Made by a program: the position numbers and the translations under genes. DNA of 7,245 nt from Flavipsychrobacter sp. (GTDB taxonomy: Bacteria; Bacteroidota; Bacteroidia; Chitinophagales; Chitinophagaceae). The notes under the pieces were generated by a model. The model saw only the letters and a list, made by a program, of their open reading frames with translations. It ran no database searches and had not been told where the DNA came from. The DNA lies in NCBI GenBank assembly GCA_021156265.1, contig JAJNBR010000270.1, forward strand, positions 1-7,245, written 5' to 3'. Shown here in pieces: positions 1-6,804 of this stretch; position 1 is the first letter of the stretch; each line of letters begins with the position of its first letter.

Positions 1-966
1 GATATGCGCATAGCCGTGCAGCCGTATTTTCTGCCTGCCAACAGCGGCGATCAGTTCCTCATCGTAAAAGTACCTTTCGAACTGCCCGCCGATACATATG
101 CCAGCGTTATTGAGTTCGTGGCCGGTAATAACAGCGTTGTGCACCACGTGAATGGCGACATGATCAAATACGAGTTCGGGAAAAAGAAAAATGTTTATGA
201 AGGCGGACGTATTGCCGACATGGCCAATGATAGTACAGTGATGCTCGCCTATCAAAAGCTTGGCCTGCAGAACGATGATGGTACCTTTCCAACATTGCAA
301 CGTTCGGTGGTGAATTATCTGCCGGGTGTTTTCGGACAACTATACCCTGAAGGAGTGGGCGGTTATCAACTGCCACGCAAAGGTGCATTCCTGTTAAACG
401 ATTTGCATTACGGGTTCACTAAAGGGCAGCCCCTCTGGGATAGCTCATATATCAATATATTCTTTGCAAAGACACCGCCGCGCCGTCCTGTGAAGGAGTT
501 CCAGTTAGGAACGCTGGGTGTATCGCCTGTGGAACCTGACCTGGTCATACAACCAAATACCGTAAAGAAAGTATGGAGTAAGTATAAGGTACCTGAAGAT
601 ATATCGATACTGACCCTCAATCCGCACATGCACATGATCGGAAAGAGTTTTAAAGCATACGCCTTACCTCCCGCTGGTGGTGACACGATCAGGTTGATCT
701 CCATACCGAAATGGGATTTTAACTGGCAGTATTTCTACACCTTTAAGAAAATGGTGAAGATCCCTGCAGGCAGCACGATCGTAGCAGAAGGTGTGTATGA
801 CAACACACGGAGCAACATGAATAATCCTTTTATTCCTCCACGCCTGGTGCGCGACCAGAACGGCAGCATGCGCGCTACGGATGAAATGTTCCAGTTGATC
901 GTTATGTACCTGCCGTACCAGGCGGGAGACGAAAACATAAGTCTCGACAAGACACCAGCTAAGTAA
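1..966 (+). CDS. Copper type II monooxygenase-like protein, C-terminal part (5' end outside window)
   Basis: The frame is open from base 1 (GAT codon, then ATG at 4) to TAA at 964-966, giving 321 visible residues. No signal peptide or plausible gene start is seen, so the gene almost certainly begins upstream and the ATG at 4 is internal. The fragment resembles the two-domain copper type II ascorbate-dependent monooxygenase fold (peptidylglycine alpha-hydroxylating monooxygenase, PHM). A His-His pair in VVHHVN (codons 142-147) fits the first copper site. The HMHM motif (His codons 625-627 and 631-633) fits the His-x-His of the catalytic copper site. A Met in TDEMF (codon 886-888) sits where PHM has its Met ligand in DEMC. 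Such proteins in Bacteroidota are normally exported and may carry a cytochrome c or redoxin domain upstream, which cannot be seen here. The substrate is unknown. The redoxin gene follows after 64 bases with no terminator between, so the two may be co-transcribed. Family assignment is fairly secure; enzymatic activity is inferred from the retained ligands. Confidence 0.8.
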   Translation, partial: DMRIAVQPYFLPANSGDQFLIVKVPFELPADTYASVIEFVAGNNSVVHHVNGDMIKYEFGKKKNVYEGGRIADMANDSTVMLAYQKLGLQNDDGTFPTLQRSVVNYLPGVFGQLYPEGVGGYQLPRKGAFLLNDLHYGFTKGQPLWDSSYINIFFAKTPPRRPVKEFQLGTLGVSPVEPDLVIQPNTVKKVWSKYKVPEDISILTLNPHMHMIGKSFKAYALPPAGGDTIRLISIPKWDFNWQYFYTFKKMVKIPAGSTIVAEGVYDNTRSNMNNPFIPPRLVRDQNGSMRATDEMFQLIVMYLPYQAGDENISLDKTPAK

Positions 967-1030
967 ATGCCGCTTTTGGGGTTAATTTATGAGTCTATTT
1001 ATCCTTAACTTTATTGGAAAATAAGCCTTG

Positions 1031-1630
1031 ATGAAAAAGATGAAAATTTTTGCCACCTGTATAGCCTTAACTCTGTCTGCAACGGCATTTGCTCAAAGTA
1101 TTGACATAGGCGCCGAAATACCTATGGGTAATGAGCGGTTTGCTTCTGTAGATAAAAAGCAAGTATCACTCAATTCGGCAAAGACATCTAATGGTCTCCT
1201 GGTGATGTTCTCCTGCAATACTTGTCCGTATGTGATCAAGAGCCAGGCGCGCACAAAGGAAATGATAGACTATGCGAAAAAGATGAATATCGGAATGGTG
1301 ATCGTCAATTCGAATGCAGCTCAGCGCGATGGCGCGGATTCGCACGAGGCTATGTCGCGCTATGCAAAGAAACAGGGTTACGCTGCACCGTACATTGCAG
1401 ACGACCAGGCGAAGCTGGCAGATGCCTTCGGGGCCGTGCGCACGCCCGAAGTATTTCTTTTTGATGCCAACGGCAGGTTAGTATATAAGGGGGCGATGGA
1501 AGATAACCCCTCTGATCCCGGAGCTTCTACGCAAATGTTCCTGAAAAGCGCTATCGACCATATGCTGGCCGGTACGCTTCCGGATCCCGCCACTACGAAA
1601 TCTATCGGGTGTACCATCAAGAGACTTTAA
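1031..1630 (+). CDS. Secreted thioredoxin/peroxiredoxin-like redoxin (CNTCP motif)
   Basis: A 199-residue protein with a Sec signal peptide (residues 1-21, cleavage likely after AFA before QS), so it acts in the periplasm or at the envelope. The thioredoxin fold is shown by FSCNTCPYV (Cys62 and Cys65, a CxxC pair at the end of a beta strand) and by TPEVFLFD with a likely cis-proline at 139. It ends with a further Cys in SIGCTIK (Cys194). This combination (C-N-x-C-P-Y-V plus a C-terminal G-C-x-I-K) is typical of the PRX_like1 group of the AhpC/TSA-thioredoxin superfamily, whose members are usually annotated only as thioredoxin or redoxin family proteins. A role in thiol-disulfide exchange or peroxide reduction is inferred; partners are unknown. 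A TTG at 1028 lies in frame just before the ATG at 1031, and another ATG is at 1040; 1031 is preferred because it gives a normal positively charged signal-peptide start. The gene follows the copper monooxygenase by 64 bases and is ended by the terminator at 1648. Confidence 0.85.
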   Translation: MKKMKIFATCIALTLSATAFAQSIDIGAEIPMGNERFASVDKKQVSLNSAKTSNGLLVMFSCNTCPYVIKSQARTKEMIDYAKKMNIGMVIVNSNAAQRDGADSHEAMSRYAKKQGYAAPYIADDQAKLADAFGAVRTPEVFLFDANGRLVYKGAMEDNPSDPGASTQMFLKSAIDHMLAGTLPDPATTKSIGCTIKRL

Positions 1631-1647
1631 ACCAACAGGATATATGG

Positions 1648-1674
1648 AAACCGGCCCCAGGGCCGGTTTTTTTT
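1648..1674 (+). terminator. Rho-independent terminator after the redoxin gene
   Basis: A perfect 9-bp stem, AAACCGGCC (1648-1656) with GGCCGGTTT (1661-1669), has a 4-base loop, and the T-run spans 1667-1674. It begins 18 bases after the redoxin stop and is the expected end of the monooxygenase-redoxin transcript. Its position also argues against any miaE start upstream of it. Confidence 0.9.
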
Positions 1675-1683
1675 ATTTATGGC

Positions 1684-1691
1684 TATTTTTG
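1684..1691 (+). promoter_or_regulatory. Putative Bacteroidota -7 promoter box for miaE
   Basis: TATTTTTG matches the Bacteroidota sigma-70 family -7 consensus TAnnTTTG exactly and lies 7 bases before the miaE ATG at 1699. Transcription would then begin only a few bases before, or at, the start codon, giving a very short or absent leader. I see no clear TTTG element at the usual -33 distance, because that stretch is occupied by the terminator stem. The T-run of the terminator ends only 10 bases upstream, so miaE has its own transcription start if the terminator works. Confidence 0.5.
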
Positions 1692-1698
1692 CAGCGTC

Positions 1699-2301
1699 AT
1701 GAGCACTGCTGAAAATTCTATACTGGGTTTAAAAATGCCGACCGATCCACGCTGGGTAGATCTCGCTGCCGTTTCATTGGAAGAGATACTCACCGATCAT
1801 GCTTTTTGTGAACTGAAGGCAGCTACGCAGTGCATCTCGCTCATACAGCTCTATCCCGACAAAGAAGAACTGGTAGATGCGCTGGCGCCGATAGTTGCCG
1901 AAGAGTGGGGGCATTTCCGGTTGGTGTTGGCTGAGATGAAAAAACGAGGCTACGCCTTGGGCAGGCAGCGAAAAGATGACTATGTTAGGCTACTTCTGCA
2001 ACACGAACCTAAAGGCGGCAATTCAGATGACCGGCTGTTGCACAAGCTAATGATTTGCGCACTGATCGAAGCACGCAGCTGCGAGCGTTTCCGCCTGCTG
2101 TCGGAAGGCCTGGAAGATGAGAAGCTTCGTAAATTCTATTACAAGTTTATGATATCTGAAGCAGGACATTACCGCCTGTTCATTGATCTCGCCGGTGCAT
2201 ACTATCAGCAGGAGAGCGTACGCGCTGCCTGGAGCCAATGGCTGGGCATCGAAGAAAACGTGTTGCAGCAACTCACTCCATCGGGCAGCAGAATGCACTA
2301 A
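1699..2301 (+). CDS. miaE: tRNA-(ms2io6A)-hydroxylase, MiaE family
   Basis: A 200-residue cytoplasmic protein of the MiaE family, the non-haem diiron monooxygenase that hydroxylates the isopentenyl group of ms2i6A37 in tRNAs reading UNN codons, after MiaA and MiaB have acted. The four-helix ferritin-like fold and its iron ligands can be read: Glu38 in HAFCELKAA, Glu69 and His72 in EEWGHF (ExxH), Glu124 in IEARSCERF, and Glu154 and His157 in SEAGHYRLF (second ExxH). The length agrees with known MiaE proteins. The frame is open back to an ATG at 1609, but that start overlaps the redoxin gene and reads through the terminator; ATG 1699 lies just after a good -7 box and opens with family-like sequence (LGLKMPTDPRW), so it is chosen. 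No Shine-Dalgarno sequence is seen, as is usual in this phylum. Its neighbours have no evident link to tRNA modification. Confidence 0.93.
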   Translation: MSTAENSILGLKMPTDPRWVDLAAVSLEEILTDHAFCELKAATQCISLIQLYPDKEELVDALAPIVAEEWGHFRLVLAEMKKRGYALGRQRKDDYVRLLLQHEPKGGNSDDRLLHKLMICALIEARSCERFRLLSEGLEDEKLRKFYYKFMISEAGHYRLFIDLAGAYYQQESVRAAWSQWLGIEENVLQQLTPSGSRMH

Positions 2302-2308
2302 TTAGCTG

Positions 2309-2332
2309 ATTTTCACCCTTATTTTCACCTTT
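2309..2332 (+). repeat. Two tandem copies of a 12-base unit
   Basis: ATTTTCACCCTT (2309-2320) is followed directly by ATTTTCACCTTT (2321-2332), with 11 of 12 bases equal. It lies 7 bases after the miaE stop and 69 bases before the peptidase start. It could be a slippage product or a pair of binding sites for a regulator of the peptidase gene; nothing in the sequence decides between these. Confidence 0.6.
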
Positions 2333-2401
2333 ATGCAACAGAATAATACCCTGTTAATGCGTATTTTCGTAACCTCTTTTTAAAAATCACATTCATAACT
2401 G

Positions 2402-3478
2402 ATGAAAAAATTTGCTTTGCTTTTTGCCACGGCAATACCTGCAATAGTTTTTGCGCAGGACGACCTGGTGAAAAAACTGGAGAACAATAAGAGCGATAGC
2501 TCGAAAAAGAAATTCGTTTTTACCGACGTTATCAACCTCGAAAAAACCTCTGTAAAGAACCAGGGCAGCTCAGGTACATGCTGGAGTTATTCTACCAACT
2601 CCTTCCTGGAGAGCGAGATGGCGCGTATGGGCAAGAAGCCTGTTGATATTGCCGAGATATATACAGCCCGCAACGTGTATATCGATAAAGCTGACGTGTA
2701 TGTGCGCATGCACGGTGGCGCTTCCTGGGGCGATGGTGGTTCTTGTCATGATGTGATCAACATGTATGCGAAATATGGCGCCGTGCCGCAGTCCGTTTAT
2801 ACAGGGCTGAACTATGGTACTACGAAAAACAAATTCGGTGAGATGCAGGCGATACTGAAAGGTATGCTGGATGCCGTAGTTAAAAATCCACCACGCACTT
2901 TTGCCGACAAGATGATCGGCATCAATGCTGCCGATTACATAGAGCTGTCATCATTCTCGGATAAGCCTTACTATGAGAAAACAATCCTTATGGTGCCTGA
3001 TAATTGGAGCTACGACCAGGTATACAATGTGAAAATGGGAGACATTACCAGTATCATAGATAATGCCTTGCAAAGCGGTTATACAGTTGCCTGGGCAACC
3101 GATGTAAGCGAAAAATATTTCAGCTGGAAGAATGGCGTAGCATTCGTTCCTGAAAAGGATTGGGAGGATATGGAAGAAGATGAGCAAAAAGACCTGTTCA
3201 ACGGTCCGAAACCTGACAGGAAGATCACTTCAAAAATGCGCCAGGAAGCTTTCGACAATTATACTACCGGCGACGATCATGGTATGCACATAGTCGGTTC
3301 TGCAAAAGACCAGACAGGCAAAGAATATTACATAGTGAAAAACTCATGGGGTGAAAAGAATGACTATAAGGGTTATATCTACGTAACCAAGCCTTATGTA
3401 AAATATAAGACCACGGCTATTCTGCTGCACAAGGGCGGTATACCTAAGGACATGCGCCAAAAGCTGGCTTTGAGATAA
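2402..3478 (+). CDS. Secreted C1-family cysteine peptidase, bleomycin hydrolase/PepC-like
   Basis: A 358-residue protein with a Sec signal peptide (MKKFALLFATAIPAIVFAQ; cleavage likely near residue 18-19), then a short Lys/Ser-rich linker and a papain-fold peptidase. The active site is complete: Gln54 (oxyanion hole) and Cys60 in NQGSSGTCWSYS, His293 in DDHGMHIVG, and Asn314 in VKNSWG. The His-Gly-Met and N-S-W-G context and the long stretch between Cys and His match the C1B branch (bleomycin hydrolase, aminopeptidase C) better than classical papain. Bacterial PepC is a cytosolic aminopeptidase of about 440 residues; this one is shorter and exported, and it stops soon after the 'IPKDMRQKL' segment, so most of the C-terminal arm that enters the active site in PepC/Gal6 appears to be missing. 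Specificity may therefore differ (inference). It stands alone, 100 bases after miaE and closed by the terminator at 3496. Codon use looks like that of its neighbours. Confidence 0.88.
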   Translation: MKKFALLFATAIPAIVFAQDDLVKKLENNKSDSSKKKFVFTDVINLEKTSVKNQGSSGTCWSYSTNSFLESEMARMGKKPVDIAEIYTARNVYIDKADVYVRMHGGASWGDGGSCHDVINMYAKYGAVPQSVYTGLNYGTTKNKFGEMQAILKGMLDAVVKNPPRTFADKMIGINAADYIELSSFSDKPYYEKTILMVPDNWSYDQVYNVKMGDITSIIDNALQSGYTVAWATDVSEKYFSWKNGVAFVPEKDWEDMEEDEQKDLFNGPKPDRKITSKMRQEAFDNYTTGDDHGMHIVGSAKDQTGKEYYIVKNSWGEKNDYKGYIYVTKPYVKYKTTAILLHKGGIPKDMRQKLALR

Positions 3479-3495
3479 AGAGCGAGTATTGGAAG

Positions 3496-3527
3496 AAAAA
3501 AGCCCCGCACACTGCGGGGCTTTTTTT
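3496..3527. terminator. Bidirectional intrinsic terminator between convergent genes
   Basis: The stem AGCCCCGCA (3501-3509) pairs with TGCGGGGCT (3513-3521) around a 3-base loop. A run of A (3496-3501) on the left and of T (3521-3527) on the right extend the pairing. Read on the plus strand it ends the peptidase transcript 18 bases after its stop; read on the minus strand it ends the T9SS protein transcript, whose stop is at 3550-3552. Confidence 0.92.
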
Positions 3528-3549
3528 GTTATTGGGGATATAGGAGAGA

Positions 3550-6500
3550 TTACCGGATGAGTGTAGTATTACCTCGATAACTTTCAATGTATCCGTCGGG
3601 GAATCCGATCTTAATAGAGTAAGTATAGGTATCCATATCCTGGGGCTCGCCTTTCCAGGCACCATCCCAGCCGCGGTTGTCGTTAGCCATGAATACTTCC
3701 TGGCCCCAACGGTTGAACACCCTGAACTCGATCACTTTCTGGAAAGTCAGGTTGGCTACCTTAAACATATCATTCTTGCCATCGTTGTTCGGGCTGAAGC
3801 CTGATGGAACGAACAGGTTGTCACGATAGTCGATATCTACTTTCAGCGTATCGAACGCGCGGCAGCCATTGGCTCCAATACCACCTGCTATGTAAGTAGT
3901 AGGCTCAGTTGGGGTAGCTATCGGGTACGAAGTGTTCGCATTGTTCAGAGAACCTACGGGGCTCCAGTTGTAGATGCGGGCGCCACTGGCCATCAGTTGC
4001 AGGCTTTGACCGTACTTAACAAATGTATCGCGGGTCAGTATTTTGATATCAGGCAATGGTTTGACGGTCACCTTTGCTGTCAGCGTATCTATACACCATA
4101 CGCTGTCGTAAACTGCGATCTTATAGGTTGTGGTTTTCAGCGGTTTCAGCACAGGATCAGCGCAATCCCAGCAGGTGCTTTCTTTCGTGTTAGACAGTAT
4201 TTCGTATTCGCCTTTGTCGTTGATCTTATACCATTTGTAGGTAAAGCCTCCTCCTGTAGTATGTAACGGTGCCGTCTCACTAAAGCAGATCGCTGTATCA
4301 GCAGGCCATACGGCATAATTATGTTCGGGTACAAAAATATCCGCAGTATCGTACAGTGTACAACCGTTTCTGCCCATTGTTTTCAGCACATATTTAATGC
4401 TTCGGGGCACATATGCCAGCGGCTGCAGGATCGAAGAGTCTGACAAGAAGGTAGCCGGAGTCCATGTATATTCCATATCGGCAACCGGGGCATTGCAGAA
4501 AGTGATACCAAATAGCGGGCGGCTGGTACCTTCCTCAATAAGCGGTGACGTAGTAACTCCGCAAACGTTTTGTACCGTAGCTCCGGGTGATGATAACTTC
4601 AGGCTGGACGCATAGCTTGTAGGTACAAATCTCAAAACGGAGTTGCAGGTACCTGGCGTTACATCGTCACCGAAACAAAATTGAATAACCAGGTTTTGTG
4701 TAGTGTCCCAATTATAGGGTCTGTCTAGCGTAAACTGGTGCCATCCCTTGGTGAACTTGGTGTTACCCGGTGCTGTGTACACAGTTGTCATACCGGTTTC
4801 GAAGCCGGCAGTTTCTTTCAGCGCGTTCTTGTTGGTACATTTCAGCGCTATGGTAAAATTGCTGATATCTGCATTAGGGTCTTGTTCGTTCACCACTTCA
4901 ACAGAAATACTCCGGATAGTTGATGGCTCGAAACCGTACTTGCGCAACTCCTGTTTCGTGACCAGGAACTGTTGTTTGGCGCTAGGCACGTCGTTAGGTA
5001 TTGTGGCAGATGATGCGCCCAGCGTATCAAAACTAATGAAAGCTTCATATGCCGGCGAGCCGAAAATAGTTATTGAGTCAGGGGTAGTGCAGGTTGAGAT
5101 ACCTTCAGTGCCGCAGATCATATTTTTCAGTGGCTGCTTGCCGGTAAATATTGCATCCAGTTGTAGATAGTCGGGTCGGCAGAAAATGATCGGGTTGTCC
5201 GGAAAAACGTCTATGACATTGCTCTCATCCGGTTTTATCACCAGTGTATCTCTTGCTTTGCACTGACCGATGAGGTCCGGTGTTTTTACAAGGTATTCAT
5301 TATAGCCGCTGGCATAAATAGTTGGACGTATGCTAAACGGCGAATCCAGGCCTTTGGCAGCCGAACCATCAATAGACGACCATTCTACGCGTAGTTTGTA
5401 GTCGGTGCCTTTTACAAACACCTGGTGGCCTTTGGGGTTGAATTGGCAGGTCAGAAGATCGGGGCCGGCGTCAATACCTTTTGTGACACGTATAATAAAA
5501 GGTGCAGGACTGCTTAAAATTATCCGCAGATCATTGTCACAGGTTGAGTCCTTGGCAATTATCGTAAGATTATGGTCGCCAACATCGCTTAGGCCGGGTG
5601 TCCAGCTGAAGGTACCCCTGATCGTATCGCTGCCTTCACCGGATTTGGCGAAACTTGAACCGGGTAGGTAGGCAATATTAGTCTCCCAGTATAGTTTATT
5701 TGCTTTGTCAGGATCTGTATTGTATGCAGTGATGTTAAAGCTCATGGTGCTACCCGGACACACGTATATAGCGGAGTCCCGATCATTATATGATTTCCAG
5801 GTGGCTGCTTCCAGTTGCTGGGGCACTGAATCAATTACAGGCGGCGCTTGTTCACAATCCAATATGGACACTTGCACATCGCGGGTGGTGTATGCCAATA
5901 GTGCGCCTGTATTTTTATCTGTCTTGTCGCAGCGAAAAGCGAGTACATGTGGACCTGTATAAGACGGTGTGAACTCAGCGACACCGGATAGTGAGTTGAC
6001 AAAAAATCCTGTGCCGGAGCCAATGGGATTATTTTGAGAATAGCCGGGCCGATAAAAATAGGGGCTGTTTGCGTCTTGCAGGGGAGTTATCGAATAGGTA
6101 GACAGGTTGTTGTTTTCACGGTGTACATCGCCGTCAACCGGTCCGTTCAGGTATTTGAATTTGTTGTTGACACAGATATATGGAAGCGGGAACGTAGTGA
6201 AACGCGGGGTGCTGACATCGGCTTTGGCCACATTGTTGATGCCTGCCTCTACATAGGCATTACCTTGCGGGTTATTTCCGCCGGGTGCTGTCGCGATGTT
6301 TTTTATCTCACTGTTACGCGCGCCCAACCTCCACCAGAATTTCCAATCTGTTTGTGCTGAGTTCAGTGTTAACGTGGTTTTAAACATCCACCTGCGGTAA
6401 CCGGGCGTTTTGTCGAAATTTCCGGGCACAGCGCAGGAGTTTTGCCCCGCAAAGCCTGGGCACAACTGATGAACAACGTCGCCGGTGTATCCCGGCGGGA

Positions 6501-6804
6501 CTGGTGTTATACCATCCGACAATACAGCGGTCATTATCTTTGAGTCTGCGAAGATCGCGTTAGCAGATTCCCAGTGCAGCTCGCCGTCGCTGGGGTTAAA
6601 GTTGATGCTTGACGGTTCGCAGGCTGCGTACAATATCAACGTTACTTCGTAATTGAGACTAGGCTTACCGGTACAAGGATCCGTATTGCCTTTATAATCC
6701 ACATACAGGTCAATGGCCGCGATATGCGATGCTCCTGCATAATTGGCACAGAGCAAAAAAAGAAGAGAAACGATAAAAAGTTTCTGCAGGGATTTTAAGG
6801 TCAT
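3550..6804 (-). CDS. Large secreted multidomain protein with type-B T9SS sorting domain (gliding motility-associated C-terminal domain)
   Basis: A 1084-residue extracellular protein. Residues 1-25 form a Sec signal peptide (hydrophobic FIVSLLFLLCANYAGA). The mature protein begins with SHIAAIDLYVDYKG, the 'SHI' opening common to large Bacteroidota secreted proteins with this C-terminal domain. Residues 27-315 are a Cys-containing beta-rich region. About 316-445 is an Ig/cadherin-like unit with FSWTPGLSDVGDHNLTIIAKDSTC. About 562-770 is a beta-sandwich of a type frequent in Bacteroidota surface proteins (QQFLVTKQEL, KGWHQFTL, YNWDTTQNLVIQFCF). About 775-993 holds PKD/Ig-like units (YTWTPATF; CWDC..P..TTTYKIAVYD; YNWSPVGSLN). 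Residues 996-1084 are the type-B sorting domain (FVPSGFSPNNDGKNDMF, VFNRWGQEVF, WDGAWKGEP) ending in the usual LIR. Export by the type IX system is well supported; an adhesive or matrix role is only inferred, and no catalytic motif is recognised. The ATG at 6804 overlaps the stop of the upstream paralogue (ATGA), suggesting an operon with coupled translation. Confidence 0.9.
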   Translation of the reverse strand: MTLKSLQKLFIVSLLFLLCANYAGASHIAAIDLYVDYKGNTDPCTGKPSLNYEVTLILYAACEPSSINFNPSDGELHWESANAIFADSKIMTAVLSDGITPVPPGYTGDVVHQLCPGFAGQNSCAVPGNFDKTPGYRRWMFKTTLTLNSAQTDWKFWWRLGARNSEIKNIATAPGGNNPQGNAYVEAGINNVAKADVSTPRFTTFPLPYICVNNKFKYLNGPVDGDVHRENNNLSTYSITPLQDANSPYFYRPGYSQNNPIGSGTGFFVNSLSGVAEFTPSYTGPHVLAFRCDKTDKNTGALLAYTTRDVQVSILDCEQAPPVIDSVPQQLEAATWKSYNDRDSAIYVCPGSTMSFNITAYNTDPDKANKLYWETNIAYLPGSSFAKSGEGSDTIRGTFSWTPGLSDVGDHNLTIIAKDSTCDNDLRIILSSPAPFIIRVTKGIDAGPDLLTCQFNPKGHQVFVKGTDYKLRVEWSSIDGSAAKGLDSPFSIRPTIYASGYNEYLVKTPDLIGQCKARDTLVIKPDESNVIDVFPDNPIIFCRPDYLQLDAIFTGKQPLKNMICGTEGISTCTTPDSITIFGSPAYEAFISFDTLGASSATIPNDVPSAKQQFLVTKQELRKYGFEPSTIRSISVEVVNEQDPNADISNFTIALKCTNKNALKETAGFETGMTTVYTAPGNTKFTKGWHQFTLDRPYNWDTTQNLVIQFCFGDDVTPGTCNSVLRFVPTSYASSLKLSSPGATVQNVCGVTTSPLIEEGTSRPLFGITFCNAPVADMEYTWTPATFLSDSSILQPLAYVPRSIKYVLKTMGRNGCTLYDTADIFVPEHNYAVWPADTAICFSETAPLHTTGGGFTYKWYKINDKGEYEILSNTKESTCWDCADPVLKPLKTTTYKIAVYDSVWCIDTLTAKVTVKPLPDIKILTRDTFVKYGQSLQLMASGARIYNWSPVGSLNNANTSYPIATPTEPTTYIAGGIGANGCRAFDTLKVDIDYRDNLFVPSGFSPNNDGKNDMFKVANLTFQKVIEFRVFNRWGQEVFMANDNRGWDGAWKGEPQDMDTYTYSIKIGFPDGYIESYRGNTTLIR
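3581..3970 (-). repeat. Direct repeat copy 1 (3' part of the downstream T9SS gene)
   Basis: This segment aligns without gaps to 6856-7245 at a constant offset of 3275 bases. By hand count about 33 of 390 bases differ (roughly 91% identity), and 3875-3970 is identical to 7150-7245. Most differences are synonymous. Similarity fades abruptly toward 3571-3580, at the codons for the last eight residues. The boundary on the other side lies outside the window for copy 2, so the repeat may extend beyond 3970. Confidence 0.93.

Noticed and set aside
408..704. 98-codon minus-strand open frame
   Set aside because: Antisense to the copper monooxygenase gene, which has recognisable copper-site motifs; no protein features.
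1006..1013. TAACTTTA as a promoter for the redoxin gene
   Set aside because: It lacks the final G of the -7 box, and the nearest TTTG (975-978) is too far upstream for normal spacing.
1028..1030. TTG start for the redoxin gene
   Set aside because: An ATG follows at once and gives a normal signal peptide; TTG adds only one residue and has no supporting ribosome site.
1609..1698. In-frame 30-codon N-terminal extension of miaE starting at ATG 1609
   Set aside because: It overlaps the redoxin gene, reads through a strong terminator and has no resemblance to MiaE; the ATG at 1699 follows a good -7 box.
2362..2369. TATTTTCG as a -7 promoter box for the peptidase gene
   Set aside because: It has one mismatch to TAnnTTTG at a key T and no clear -33 partner; plausible but too weak to list as a feature.
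2352..2380. Weak hairpin (GTTA...TAAC) before a T-rich stretch as a miaE terminator
   Set aside because: The stem is only about six interrupted pairs with a bulge and is AT-rich; not distinguishable from chance.
4748..5170. 140-codon plus-strand open frame
   Set aside because: It lies wholly antisense to the large T9SS gene, whose domain content is clear; the frame has no recognisable motif or start signal.
5705..6360. Several plus-strand open frames of 60-108 codons
   Set aside because: They are antisense to the N-terminal half of the large T9SS gene and overlap each other; no support as genes.
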